Source of the DNA: Pseudomonadota bacterium
GTDB lineage: Bacteria > Pseudomonadota > Alphaproteobacteria > Rhizobiales > Kaistiaceae
DNA: 7,452 nt
Assembly (NCBI GenBank): GCA_023392225.1
Contig: JAEVZM010000710.1
Span: 1-7,452, forward strand
Reading direction: 5' to 3'
The position numbers and the translations under genes were made by a program. This document shows, in pieces, positions 1 through 5,679 of this stretch. The notes beneath the pieces were generated by a model. The model was not told the origin of the DNA and did no database searches. It was given only the letters and a program-made list of their open reading frames with translations. The stretch's first letter is position 1. Every line of letters begins with the position of its first letter.

Positions 1-114
1 CTCCTCGCCCTTGGCCGAGAGGCCGGTGCCGGCGCCGCCGCCGACGAGCGGCACGCCGCGGCGGACCATGTCGTGGAAGCGCGCGAGGATGTCGCGGCGC
101 GGGATGGAGCTCAT
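1..114 (-). CDS. Phosphoenolpyruvate hydrolase-like TIM-barrel protein (N-terminus only, runs off left edge)
   Basis: Reading the minus strand from the ATG at 114-112 gives 38 uninterrupted codons to the window edge. The peptide starts MSSIPRRDILARFHDMV and continues into VGGGAGTGLSAKGEE. The pattern IPR-x-x-IL-x-R near the start, followed by a glycine-rich GGGAGTGLSAK-x-EE segment at residues 25-38, is what I recall as the amino-terminal signature of the PF09370 family. That family is annotated as TIM-barrel signal transduction or PEP-hydrolase-like, and its true reaction is poorly defined. From memory the usual residue at position 36 is Cys (AKCEE); here it is Gly. The gene is divergent from the TetR gene and probably controlled from the palindrome at 301-339. 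In related genomes it is often followed by a Tm-1-like/UPF0261 gene, which would lie left of this window. The family call rests on 38 residues, so it is good but not certain. No in-frame start was found further upstream. Confidence 0.8.
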   Translation of the reverse strand, partial: MSSIPRRDILARFHDMVRRGVPLVGGGAGTGLSAKGEE

Positions 115-170
115 GGCCGGGCACCCCGCGACAGGGCGCGATGCGAGGCCGTCTCTGACGGGATCTTCAC
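111..170 (-). CDS. Possible 19-codon leader ORF, translationally coupled to the PF09370-type gene
   Basis: A GTG codon at 170-168 on the minus strand is preceded by a perfect GGAGG (184-180) at 9-nt spacing. The frame encodes 19 residues, MKIPSETASHRALSRGARP. Its TGA (113-111) overlaps the ATG of the next gene (114-112) as ATGA. The downstream gene itself has only a weak Shine-Dalgarno, so the best ribosome entry site in the leader belongs to this small frame. This suggests translational coupling or a regulatory uORF. An in-frame ATG at 245 would give 44 codons but lacks a ribosome site. The peptide matches nothing I recognise and chance is quite possible. Confidence 0.3.
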   Translation of the reverse strand: MKIPSETASHRALSRGARP

Positions 171-290
171 GGCGATCTTCCTCCGCTCGCAGGTCCGGTC
201 GGTACGGTTCGCGACAATGCCGCCGCCTGCTTCTCTTTTGTGCATGTCGCGCCGCAGCAAAGGTTTTTCGAAATCCGGGACACGCGACGA

Positions 291-319
291 TTGCAATATT
301 CGTGAGACGGCAGTATCGT
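291..319 (+). promoter_or_regulatory. Predicted sigma70-like promoter of the TetR gene (leaderless start)
   Basis: TTGCAA (291-296, 4 of 6 to TTGACA) and TATCGT (314-319, 4 of 6 to TATAAT) are separated by exactly 17 bp. Transcription about 7 nt after the -10 box would begin at or next to the A of the ATG at 326. The absence of a Shine-Dalgarno in front of that ATG fits a leaderless mRNA. The -10 box lies at the centre of the palindrome, so a bound repressor would block it. Alphaproteobacterial -10 boxes are loosely conserved, so this is a moderate call. Confidence 0.5.
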
Positions 320-339
320 ATTGATATGGCCGTCTCACG
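301..339. promoter_or_regulatory. 39-bp palindrome, likely TetR operator over the tetR start codon
   Basis: The arms CGTGAGACGGC (301-311) and GCCGTCTCACG (329-339) are perfect 11-bp reverse complements. A second nested pair, TATC (314-317) and GATA (323-326), has exactly the same centre, position 320. In total 15 of 19 base pairs are symmetric. The right arm covers the ATG (326-328) and codons 2-5 of the TetR gene. Concentric symmetry of this size at the divergent promoter of a TetR gene is the usual form of an autoregulatory operator. Which protein binds is inferred from position only. In RNA it would be a hairpin sequestering the start codon only if transcription began upstream of 301. Confidence 0.75.
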
Positions 340-343
340 TCAA
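315..343 (-). promoter_or_regulatory. Predicted sigma70-like promoter of the divergent PF09370-type gene
   Basis: On the minus strand TTGACG (343-338, 5 of 6 to consensus) and TACGAT (320-315, 4 of 6) are 17 bp apart, with a predicted start near 308. Its -10 box overlaps the opposing -10 box by five bases, and most of the promoter lies inside the palindrome. The transcript would have a leader of about 194 nt before the ATG at 114, long enough to carry the possible leader ORF at 170-111. Confidence 0.5.
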
Positions 344-1042
344 GCCGAGGGCAAGAAGCGCACGCCGGAGACGGGTCCGCGAGCGCGGATGAAGAAGGTG
401 ATGCTCGACACCGCCATGGAGCTGATGGAGTGCGGCGTCATTCCCTCGGTCAGCGAGGTCGCGGAGGCGGCGGGCGTGTCGCGGGCGACGGCCTATCGCT
501 ACTTCCCGACCCAGGCGGCGATGATCCAGGCCGCGGTCGATGCCGCGCTCGGCCCGATCCTCGACTGGCACTCGGATTCGCCGGATGCGGAGGATCGTGT
601 CTCGAAGCTGATCACCTTCGCCTATCCGCGGCTCGACACCTATGAGACGACGTTGCGGGCGGCGCTGCAGCTGGCGATCGCGCAGTGGGCGCGCCAGCAG
701 GCCGGGGCGCTGGGCGAGGAGCAGCCGATCGTCCGCGGCAACCGCAAGAAGCTGCTCACCGAGGCGCTGCAGCCGCTCGAGGGCGAGCTGCGCCGGCCGG
801 CATTTGACAGACTGGCGCAATCCTTGTCACTGATATTCGGCACCGAGGCCCTGGTCGTGCTCAAGGACATCTGGGGCCTCGACGGCAAAGAGGCGCGGCG
901 GGTTGCCGTGTGGGCCGGGCATGCGCTGGTGCGCGCCGCGGTCTCTGAGAACGCGAATGCCAAGGCGTCGCGACCGGCACGTCGGGCGCCACAGACTCCG
1001 GCACGGAAGCCGCAAAGGAGGAACTCGAAGACGCTCAACTGA
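326..1042 (+). CDS. TetR/AcrR-family transcriptional regulator
   Basis: This 238-residue protein is a DNA-binding repressor of the TetR type. The helix-turn-helix spans about residues 41-60 and contains SVSEVAEAAGVSRATAYRYF, the classic form in which the recognition helix ends in A-x-YRYF. The rest is a mostly helical ligand-binding and dimerisation domain without a diagnostic ligand motif. I chose ATG 326 because the basic segment before the HTH (KKRTPETGPRAR) looks like the conserved start of rhizobial relatives. The frame is open back to position 11, but those codons lie over the divergent gene and its control region and read as low-complexity Arg/Ser. No Shine-Dalgarno precedes 326; an in-frame ATG at 389 would remove 21 residues. 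The last 31 residues are rich in Ala, Pro, Arg and Lys and probably disordered. It probably represses itself through the palindrome over its start codon and controls the adjacent importer. Its ligand is unknown. Confidence 0.9.
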   Translation: MAVSRQAEGKKRTPETGPRARMKKVMLDTAMELMECGVIPSVSEVAEAAGVSRATAYRYFPTQAAMIQAAVDAALGPILDWHSDSPDAEDRVSKLITFAYPRLDTYETTLRAALQLAIAQWARQQAGALGEEQPIVRGNRKKLLTEALQPLEGELRRPAFDRLAQSLSLIFGTEALVVLKDIWGLDGKEARRVAVWAGHALVRAAVSENANAKASRPARRAPQTPARKPQRRNSKTLN

Positions 1043-1104
1043 ACTTCAAAGGCCGTCATACCCAACAAATCAAGAATTTGACGTGCTTCAAAGGGAGAAA
1101 ACGC
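1043..1104 (+). promoter_or_regulatory. Leader between TetR gene and importer, with Shine-Dalgarno
   Basis: This 62-bp gap is clearly more AT-rich than its surroundings. AGGGAG (1092-1097) sits 7 nt before the ATG at 1105 and fixes that start over a TTG at 1078 in the same frame. A small inverted repeat CAAAT/ATTTG (1066-1080) and a 9-bp direct repeat CTTCAAAGG (1044-1052 and 1086-1094) are present. I see no convincing -35/-10 pair, so the importer may be read from the tetR promoter or use a non-canonical promoter. GGCCGTC at 1051-1057 equals part of the operator right arm. Confidence 0.45.
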
Positions 1105-2415
1105 ATGCTGAGGAAACACCTGTTTGGTCTCATGGCCGGGACGGGCATGATGCTCGCTGCCGGCGCCGCTTCCGCCCAGGAGCTGACGATCTTCTGGGCC
1201 GAGTGGGATCCTGCCAACTACCTTCAGGAACTGGTCAACGAATACACTGCCGAGACCGGCGTGACGGTCACGGTGGAGACCACCCCCTGGCCCGACTTCC
1301 AGACCAAGGCCTTCGCCGAGTTCAACGCCAAGGGCGACGCCTACGACATGGTCGTCGGCGACTCGCAGTGGCTCGGTGCCGGCTCGACCGCGGGCCACTA
1401 TGTCGACCTGACGGACTTCTTCGCCGAGCACAACGTCGCCAAGCTGATGGCGCCGGCGACCGTCGAATACTATGCCGAGTACCCCAAGGGCAGCCAGAAG
1501 TACTGGGCCATCCCGCTCGAGGGTGACGCCGCCGGCTGGGCCTACCGCAAGGACTGGTTCGAAGACCCCAAGGAGATGGAGGCCTTCAAGGCGAAGTACG
1601 GCTACGATCTCGGCGTGCCGAAGACCTATGCCGAGCTCCGCGACATCGCCGAGTTCTTCTATCGTCCCGACCAGAAGCAGTACGGCATCGCGATCTACAC
1701 CGACAATTCCTATGACGCGCTGGTCATGGGCATTGAAGGCGCCATCTTCAGCTATGGCGGCGAGCTCGGCAACTATGCCACCTACGAGGTCGACGGGATC
1801 CTGAACTCCAAGGAGAACGCCGAGGCGCTGCAGATGTATGCGGACCTCTACAAGTTCACCCCGCCGAACTGGGGCAAGACGTTCTTCCAGGAGGACAACC
1901 AGGCGATCACCGAAGGCCTGGCGGCGATGAGCCTCAACTTCTTCGCCTTCTTCCCGGCGCTGGCCAACGAGGCGAGCAACCCGCACGCCAAGAACACCGG
2001 CTACTTCGCCAACCCGGCGGGGCCGACCGGCAAGCAGCACGCGGCGCTCGGCGGCCAGGGCATCTCGATCGTCTCCTACTCGCAGAACCAGGAAGAGGCG
2101 TTCAAGTTCCTCGAGTGGTTCGTCAAGGACGAGACCCAGAAGAAGTGGGCCGAGCTCGGCGGCTATACCTGCAGTGCGGCCGTCCTCGAGTCGGAAGAGT
2201 TCCGCAACGCCACGCCGTACAACGAGGCCTTCTACCAGACCATGTTCATGGTGAAGGACTTCTGGGCGGTGCCGGAATATGCCGAGCTCCTGACCGCGAT
2301 CAACAATCGCGTCTATCCGTTCGTCGTCGGCGGCGAGGGGACGGCTCAGGCGGCGCTCGATGCGACCGCGGCCGACTGGAATGCCACCTTCAAGAAGTAT
2401 GGCTACGTCAAGTAG
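1105..2415 (+). CDS. ABC transporter extracellular substrate-binding protein (carbohydrate/polyol type)
   Basis: The 436-residue precursor is a periplasmic solute receptor of the UgpB/MalE-like family (COG1653 type). A Sec signal peptide occupies residues 1-24: charged LRKH at 2-5, a hydrophobic core, and GAASA before a predicted cut at A24/Q25. There is no lipobox cysteine, so it should be soluble. The mature chain begins ELTIFWAEWDPANYLQELV, the first beta strand and helix typical of the fold. DMVVGDSQWLG around residues 82-92 matches the usual domain I motif contacting ligand. The length is normal for the family. One cysteine (about residue 356) is present, so no internal disulfide is possible. 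Many Trp, Tyr and Phe residues suggest aromatic stacking on a sugar or polyol ring, but the substrate cannot be assigned. It is the first gene of the importer, has a good Shine-Dalgarno, and is followed by a terminator-like hairpin that would favour its own expression. Confidence 0.93.
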   Translation: MLRKHLFGLMAGTGMMLAAGAASAQELTIFWAEWDPANYLQELVNEYTAETGVTVTVETTPWPDFQTKAFAEFNAKGDAYDMVVGDSQWLGAGSTAGHYVDLTDFFAEHNVAKLMAPATVEYYAEYPKGSQKYWAIPLEGDAAGWAYRKDWFEDPKEMEAFKAKYGYDLGVPKTYAELRDIAEFFYRPDQKQYGIAIYTDNSYDALVMGIEGAIFSYGGELGNYATYEVDGILNSKENAEALQMYADLYKFTPPNWGKTFFQEDNQAITEGLAAMSLNFFAFFPALANEASNPHAKNTGYFANPAGPTGKQHAALGGQGISIVSYSQNQEEAFKFLEWFVKDETQKKWAELGGYTCSAAVLESEEFRNATPYNEAFYQTMFMVKDFWAVPEYAELLTAINNRVYPFVVGGEGTAQAALDATAADWNATFKKYGYVK

Positions 2416-2430
2416 GCATCCGTGAACAGC

Positions 2431-2463
2431 GCCGGGGAAGGCTTCGCGCCTCCCCGGCTTTTT
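2431..2463 (+). terminator. Intrinsic terminator/attenuator between binding protein and permease genes
   Basis: GCCGGGGA (2431-2438) pairs with TCCCCGGC (2451-2458). Allowing one bulged A (2439), GGC (2440-2442) pairs with GCC (2448-2450) around the loop TTCGC. The GC-rich 11-bp stem is followed immediately by TTTTT (2459-2463). It begins 15 nt after the stop codon of the binding-protein gene and ends 26 nt before the permease start. Partial termination or 3'-end protection here would make binding protein more abundant than membrane subunits, as is common in such operons. Confidence 0.8.
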
Positions 2464-2474
2464 CATTCCGGAAC

Positions 2475-2483
2475 AGGTGGGGG
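2475..2483 (+). promoter_or_regulatory. Ribosome binding site deciding the permease 1 start
   Basis: The purine-rich run AGGTGGGGG ends 6 nt before a TTG codon at 2490. The nearest in-frame ATG, at 2505, would be 21 nt from it and has no ribosome site of its own. The spacing therefore favours the TTG start. Confidence 0.5.
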
Positions 2484-2489
2484 TTCGCC

Positions 2490-3395
2490 TTGGCGACCGT
2501 TTCGATGACGCGACTCGATCCGCGCTCACAGGCCGCCGCGCGCGGGTGGAGCGACCGTTCGATCCGCAATCTCTTCATCATCCCGACGATCATCTTCCTG
2601 ATCGTCTTCAACATCTTCCCGCTGATCTACTCGCTCGGCTACTCCTTCACCGACTTCCGGGCCTCGGTGAACGACCCCGTCAACTTCGTCGGCCTGGCGA
2701 ACTTCCGCGAGCTGCTCAACGACCCGCGGATCTGGGACAACTTCGTGGTCACGGCGAAATACGTGATCGTGTCGGTGTCCGGGCAGATGGTCGTCGGCTT
2801 CGGCCTGGCGCTGCTGCTCAACCGGTCGATCCCCTACAAGGGCTTCATCACCACGCTCCTCCTCCTGCCGATGATGATGTCGATGGCGGTGGTGGGCCTG
2901 TTCTGGAAGCTGAACTACGACCCGTCCTGGGGGCCGCTCAACTACGCCCTCGGCCTCGGCGACTTCGCCTGGCTGTCCGATCCCAACGCGGCGCTGTTCG
3001 CCGTCGCCCTCACCGACATCTGGATGTGGGCGCCGTTCGTGATGCTGCTGTCGCTCGCCGGCCTCTCGGCCGTGCCGCAGCACCTCTACGAGGCGGCCGC
3101 GATCGACCGAGCCGGGACCTGGTACACCTTCACCCGGATCACCCTGCCGCTGGTCATGCCGATCCTCCTGATCGCCCTCATCTTCAGGACGATGGAGGCG
3201 TTCAAGACCTTCGACCTGCCGTTCATCATGAGCGGCCAGCCGACCACCGAGGTGGTCTCGATCCGGCTCTACAAGATGGCGTTCCAGGAGTGGCAGACGG
3301 GCATGTCCTGCGCCCTCGCCTATATCGTGCTCGTCGTCGTGCTGGCGATCACCAACATCTACGTGAAGTACCTCAACAAGGTGAAGGAGCGCTGA
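2490..3395 (+). CDS. ABC transporter permease 1 (MalF/UgpA-like, sugar type)
   Basis: The 301-residue inner-membrane protein forms half of the import channel. Hydrophobic stretches suggest six helices: about 28-50, 86-110, 118-138, 167-191, 221-235 and near 270-293. The EAA loop that docks the ATPase lies between helices 4 and 5: YEAAAIDRAGTWYTFTRITL from residue 200, ending in the usual LP at 219-220. FVGLANFRELL (66-76) and the motif FKTFDLPF (238-245) are typical of this permease family. The TTG start at 2490 is chosen for its ribosome site; ATG 2505 would shorten the product by five residues. The gene follows the hairpin at 2431-2463. Its stop is one base before the GTG start of permease 2, so the two are probably translated in a coupled way and pair as a heterodimer. 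Confidence 0.93.
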   Translation: MATVSMTRLDPRSQAAARGWSDRSIRNLFIIPTIIFLIVFNIFPLIYSLGYSFTDFRASVNDPVNFVGLANFRELLNDPRIWDNFVVTAKYVIVSVSGQMVVGFGLALLLNRSIPYKGFITTLLLLPMMMSMAVVGLFWKLNYDPSWGPLNYALGLGDFAWLSDPNAALFAVALTDIWMWAPFVMLLSLAGLSAVPQHLYEAAAIDRAGTWYTFTRITLPLVMPILLIALIFRTMEAFKTFDLPFIMSGQPTTEVVSIRLYKMAFQEWQTGMSCALAYIVLVVVLAITNIYVKYLNKVKER

Positions 3396-3396
3396 G

Positions 3397-4353
3397 GTGG
3401 CCATCGTCCGTACCGCCGGCCAGAGGACGTTCAACCGCGTTGCGATCGCGGTCGTCCTCGTCGCCACCATCATCTTCCTGGCGCCGATCTACTGGATCGC
3501 CTCCACCGCCTTCAAGCCGCGCAACCTTGCGACCAGCGTGCCGCCGACGGTGTTCTTCCAGCCGGAGATCACGCCGTTCGTGAAGCTGTTCACCAAGCGC
3601 GTGCAGCTGACCAAGCCGGTCGACCCCGAGTACTACGCCGCCGCGCCCTGGTGGGAGCAGCGCATCCTCGATGGCGGCGAGCGGGTGCTCCGGGTCGGCG
3701 ACAGCGTCCAGCTGTCGGCCTATCCGGACCGCTTCATGAACAGTCTCATCGTCGCGGTGATCAGTACCGTGCTCGCGGTGGGGCTCGGCACGATCACGGC
3801 CTACGGCTTCTCCCGGTTCAAGATCGCCGGCGAGAGCGACCTCCTGTTCTTCATATTGTCGACCCGCATGCTGCCACCGATCGTGGTCGCGATCCCGATG
3901 TACCTCATGTACCGCGAGGTCGGGCTCAACGACACGCATCTCGGCCTCATCCTCCTCTACACCGCCTTCAACCTCTCGTTCTCCGTCTGGCTGATGAAGG
4001 GCTTCATGGACGAGATCCCGAAGGAGTACGAGGAGGCGGCGCTCGTCGACGGCTACACGCGCATGCAGGCGTTCTTCAAGATCGTCCTGCCCGAGGCCGC
4101 CACCGGCATCGCCGCCACCGCCGTGTTCTGCTTCATCACGGCCTGGAACGAATATGCCTTCGCGCTGATCCTCACCAACCGGCGGGCCCAGACGGCGCCG
4201 CCCTTCATCCCGGCCCAGGTCGGCTCGGGCCTCACCGACTGGACCGTGATCGCGGCGGGAACGTTCCTGTTCCTGCTGCCGGTCGCGATCTTCACCTTCG
4301 CGCTCCGTGGGCACCTCCTCCGCGGCGTGACCTTCGGCGCAATCAGGAAGTGA
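3397..4353 (+). CDS. ABC transporter permease 2 (MalG/UgpE-like, sugar type)
   Basis: The 318-residue inner-membrane partner of permease 1. Start is GTG 3397, with AGGAG (3385-3389) 7 nt upstream inside the end of the preceding gene. Helix 1 covers about residues 13-36; NSLIVAVISTVLAVGLG (115-131) is the family's usual helix 2. The EAA loop begins YEEAALVDGYTRMQAFFKIV at residue 211 and ends in LP at 231-232; ITAWNEYAFALIL (247-259) is the conserved segment after it. Odd feature: the periplasmic stretch between FKP (39-41) and NSL (115-117) is about 75 residues. I recall roughly 40-45 for typical MalG/UgpE proteins. The extra part (roughly 62-108) is rich in charged and aromatic residues, including WWEQR at 85-89. 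It may contact the binding protein. Confidence 0.93.
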   Translation: MAIVRTAGQRTFNRVAIAVVLVATIIFLAPIYWIASTAFKPRNLATSVPPTVFFQPEITPFVKLFTKRVQLTKPVDPEYYAAAPWWEQRILDGGERVLRVGDSVQLSAYPDRFMNSLIVAVISTVLAVGLGTITAYGFSRFKIAGESDLLFFILSTRMLPPIVVAIPMYLMYREVGLNDTHLGLILLYTAFNLSFSVWLMKGFMDEIPKEYEEAALVDGYTRMQAFFKIVLPEAATGIAATAVFCFITAWNEYAFALILTNRRAQTAPPFIPAQVGSGLTDWTVIAAGTFLFLLPVAIFTFALRGHLLRGVTFGAIRK

Positions 4354-4357
4354 CGCC

Positions 4358-4561
4358 ATGACCTTCAAGGAAATGAGCGCCCGGGTGTTCGAGCCCGTCT
4401 CGCAGTGGCTGATGATCCTCGGCATCATCGCGCTGCTGCAGCCATGGAGCCTGTTCCTGCACCGCTACGGGATGACCATCATCCTCGTCGGGCTGGTCGG
4501 CTTCACGATCTTCTCCCATATCAAGCCGCCCCCGCGGGCCGCCGAGACGAGCGAGCACTGA
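4358..4561 (+). CDS. Small 67-aa membrane protein with two predicted helices, unknown function
   Basis: The protein has two hydrophobic segments, about residues 17-34 and 38-55. They are joined by a very short turn (HRYG) and followed by a polar tail rich in Pro, Arg and Glu. That is a helical hairpin in the inner membrane with both ends on the same side. There is no signal peptide or cysteine. AGGAAG (4345-4350) lies 7 nt before the ATG. The gene starts 4 nt after the permease stop and ends 2 nt before the ATPase GTG, so it is embedded in the operon and under translational coupling. Codon use matches its neighbours, and the hydrophobic pattern is not a shadow of another frame. The rhizobial glycerol importer also carries a small membrane gene (glpU, DUF2160 as I recall), but I see no clear sequence likeness. 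An accessory or assembly subunit of the importer is the best inference. Confidence 0.82.
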   Translation: MTFKEMSARVFEPVSQWLMILGIIALLQPWSLFLHRYGMTIILVGLVGFTIFSHIKPPPRAAETSEH

Positions 4562-4563
4562 CC

Positions 4564-5673
4564 GTGGCCGAGATCGCGCTACAGGATGTCGAGAAGTACT
4601 TCGGCGAAGTCCATGTCATCCGGAAGCTCAACCTGACGATCGCGCACAAGGAGTTCGTCGTCCTGCTGGGTCCCTCGGGCTGCGGCAAGACGACGACGCT
4701 GCGCGCCATTGCCGGCCTCGAGGACATCAGCCGGGGCGAGATCCGGATCGACGGCAAGCCGGTGCAGGACCTGACGGCGTCGAACCGCGACATCGCCTTC
4801 GTGTTCCAGCTGTTCGCGCTCTACCCGCACCTCACCGCGTTCGACAACATCGCCTTCCCGCTGCGCGCCACGCGGACCGGGAAGGCCGAGGTGGCACAGA
4901 AGGTCAGCGAGGTGGCGAAGGCGCTGCAGATCGAGCACCTCCTCAAGAGTCGCCCGTCGGCTCTGTCGGGCGGCGACATGCAGCGCATCGCCATCGGTCG
5001 CGCCCTGGTCCGACGCCCGAAGGCGATGCTGATGGACGAGCCGATCGGCGCACTCGACGCCAAGCTGCGCGAGGACATGCGGACCGAGCTGAAGCGGCTC
5101 CACATCGAGAACGATTCGACCACCGTCTACGTCACCCACGACCAGGTCGAGGCGATGGCGCTGGCTGACCGCATCGCGGTGATGAACGAGGGGATCCTCC
5201 AGCAGGTCGGCACCCCGACCGAGGTCTATGCCCGGCCGGCGAACCTCTTCGTCGCCCAGTTCATCGGCAGCCCGGTGATGAACATCCTGCCGGCGGCGGT
5301 GAAGGCCAACGGGGGCGCCGCCGAGGTGACGCTCGGCGACGGCGACGCCGCCTTCGCCTTCCCGGCAGAGCTCCCCGCGGCGCTCACCAAGGCGGGCGCC
5401 AAGGGCAGCCTCTCGCTCGGCATCCGCCCCGAGGGCGTGTTCACGGCGCGCGAGCCGACGCCGGGCCACGTGCCGGTCGAGGCGCACATCATCGAGCCCC
5501 TCGGCGCCTATGACATCGTCGACCTGAAGATTGGCAGCGCGTTCCTGCGGGCCCGCACGCCGAGCGGCTTCGTGAACCGCGTCGGCGACACGGTCTTTGC
5601 CCGGCTCGACCCGGCGCAGAGCCATTTCTTCGACGACGCCAGCGGCGCGTCGCTCAACATCAGGCTCGGATAG
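4564..5673 (+). CDS. ABC transporter ATP-binding protein 1 (MalK/UgpC-like)
   Basis: The 369-residue cytoplasmic ATPase powers the importer. Motifs in order: Walker A GPSGCGKTT (36-44), Q-loop Q82 in VFQLFALYPHLT, signature LSGGD (134-138), Walker B AMLMDEP with D158 and E159, D-loop ALDAK (163-167) and switch His192 in YVTHDQVEAM. From about residue 240 the protein continues into the regulatory OB-fold/TOBE region of MalK-type ATPases (GIRPEGV; RLDPAQSHFF near the end). Length is normal. The signature ends in Asp rather than the more common Gln or Glu. The start is GTG 4564, two bases after the small membrane gene's stop; its ribosome site is weak (GAGCGAG), which fits translational coupling. 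The neighbouring ATPase is similar but not identical, so the two probably pair as a heterodimer. Confidence 0.94.
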   Translation: MAEIALQDVEKYFGEVHVIRKLNLTIAHKEFVVLLGPSGCGKTTTLRAIAGLEDISRGEIRIDGKPVQDLTASNRDIAFVFQLFALYPHLTAFDNIAFPLRATRTGKAEVAQKVSEVAKALQIEHLLKSRPSALSGGDMQRIAIGRALVRRPKAMLMDEPIGALDAKLREDMRTELKRLHIENDSTTVYVTHDQVEAMALADRIAVMNEGILQQVGTPTEVYARPANLFVAQFIGSPVMNILPAAVKANGGAAEVTLGDGDAAFAFPAELPAALTKAGAKGSLSLGIRPEGVFTAREPTPGHVPVEAHIIEPLGAYDIVDLKIGSAFLRARTPSGFVNRVGDTVFARLDPAQSHFFDDASGASLNIRLG

Positions 5674-5679
5674 GACAAG

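Noticed and set aside
11..325. N-terminal extension of the TetR frame back to an ATG at 11
   Set aside because: It would overlap the divergent gene and both promoters and reads as Arg/Ser low complexity with no family counterpart. The TetR domain is complete from 326.
115..325. Search of the divergent intergenic region for a tRNA, a riboswitch or an IS end
   Set aside because: Apart from the palindrome, promoters and possible leader ORF, I saw no cloverleaf, riboswitch-like core or terminal inverted repeat.
1066..1080. CAAAT-caaga-ATTTG inverted repeat in the importer leader
   Set aside because: It is only 5 bp of AT-rich stem with no T-run after it. It is mentioned in the leader entry but is too weak for a terminator or operator call.
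1078..1104. TTG start at 1078 for the binding protein, or TTGACG (1078-1083) as a -35 box
   Set aside because: ATG 1105 has a proper Shine-Dalgarno and gives a normal signal peptide. A -10 box 17 bp after TTGACG would overlap the start codon and does not resemble one.
640..2529. 629-codon open frame on the minus strand opposite the TetR and binding-protein genes
   Set aside because: It mirrors clearly recognised plus-strand genes, has a biased Arg/Gly/Glu/Leu composition with no family motifs, and is open only because high GC makes stop codons rare.
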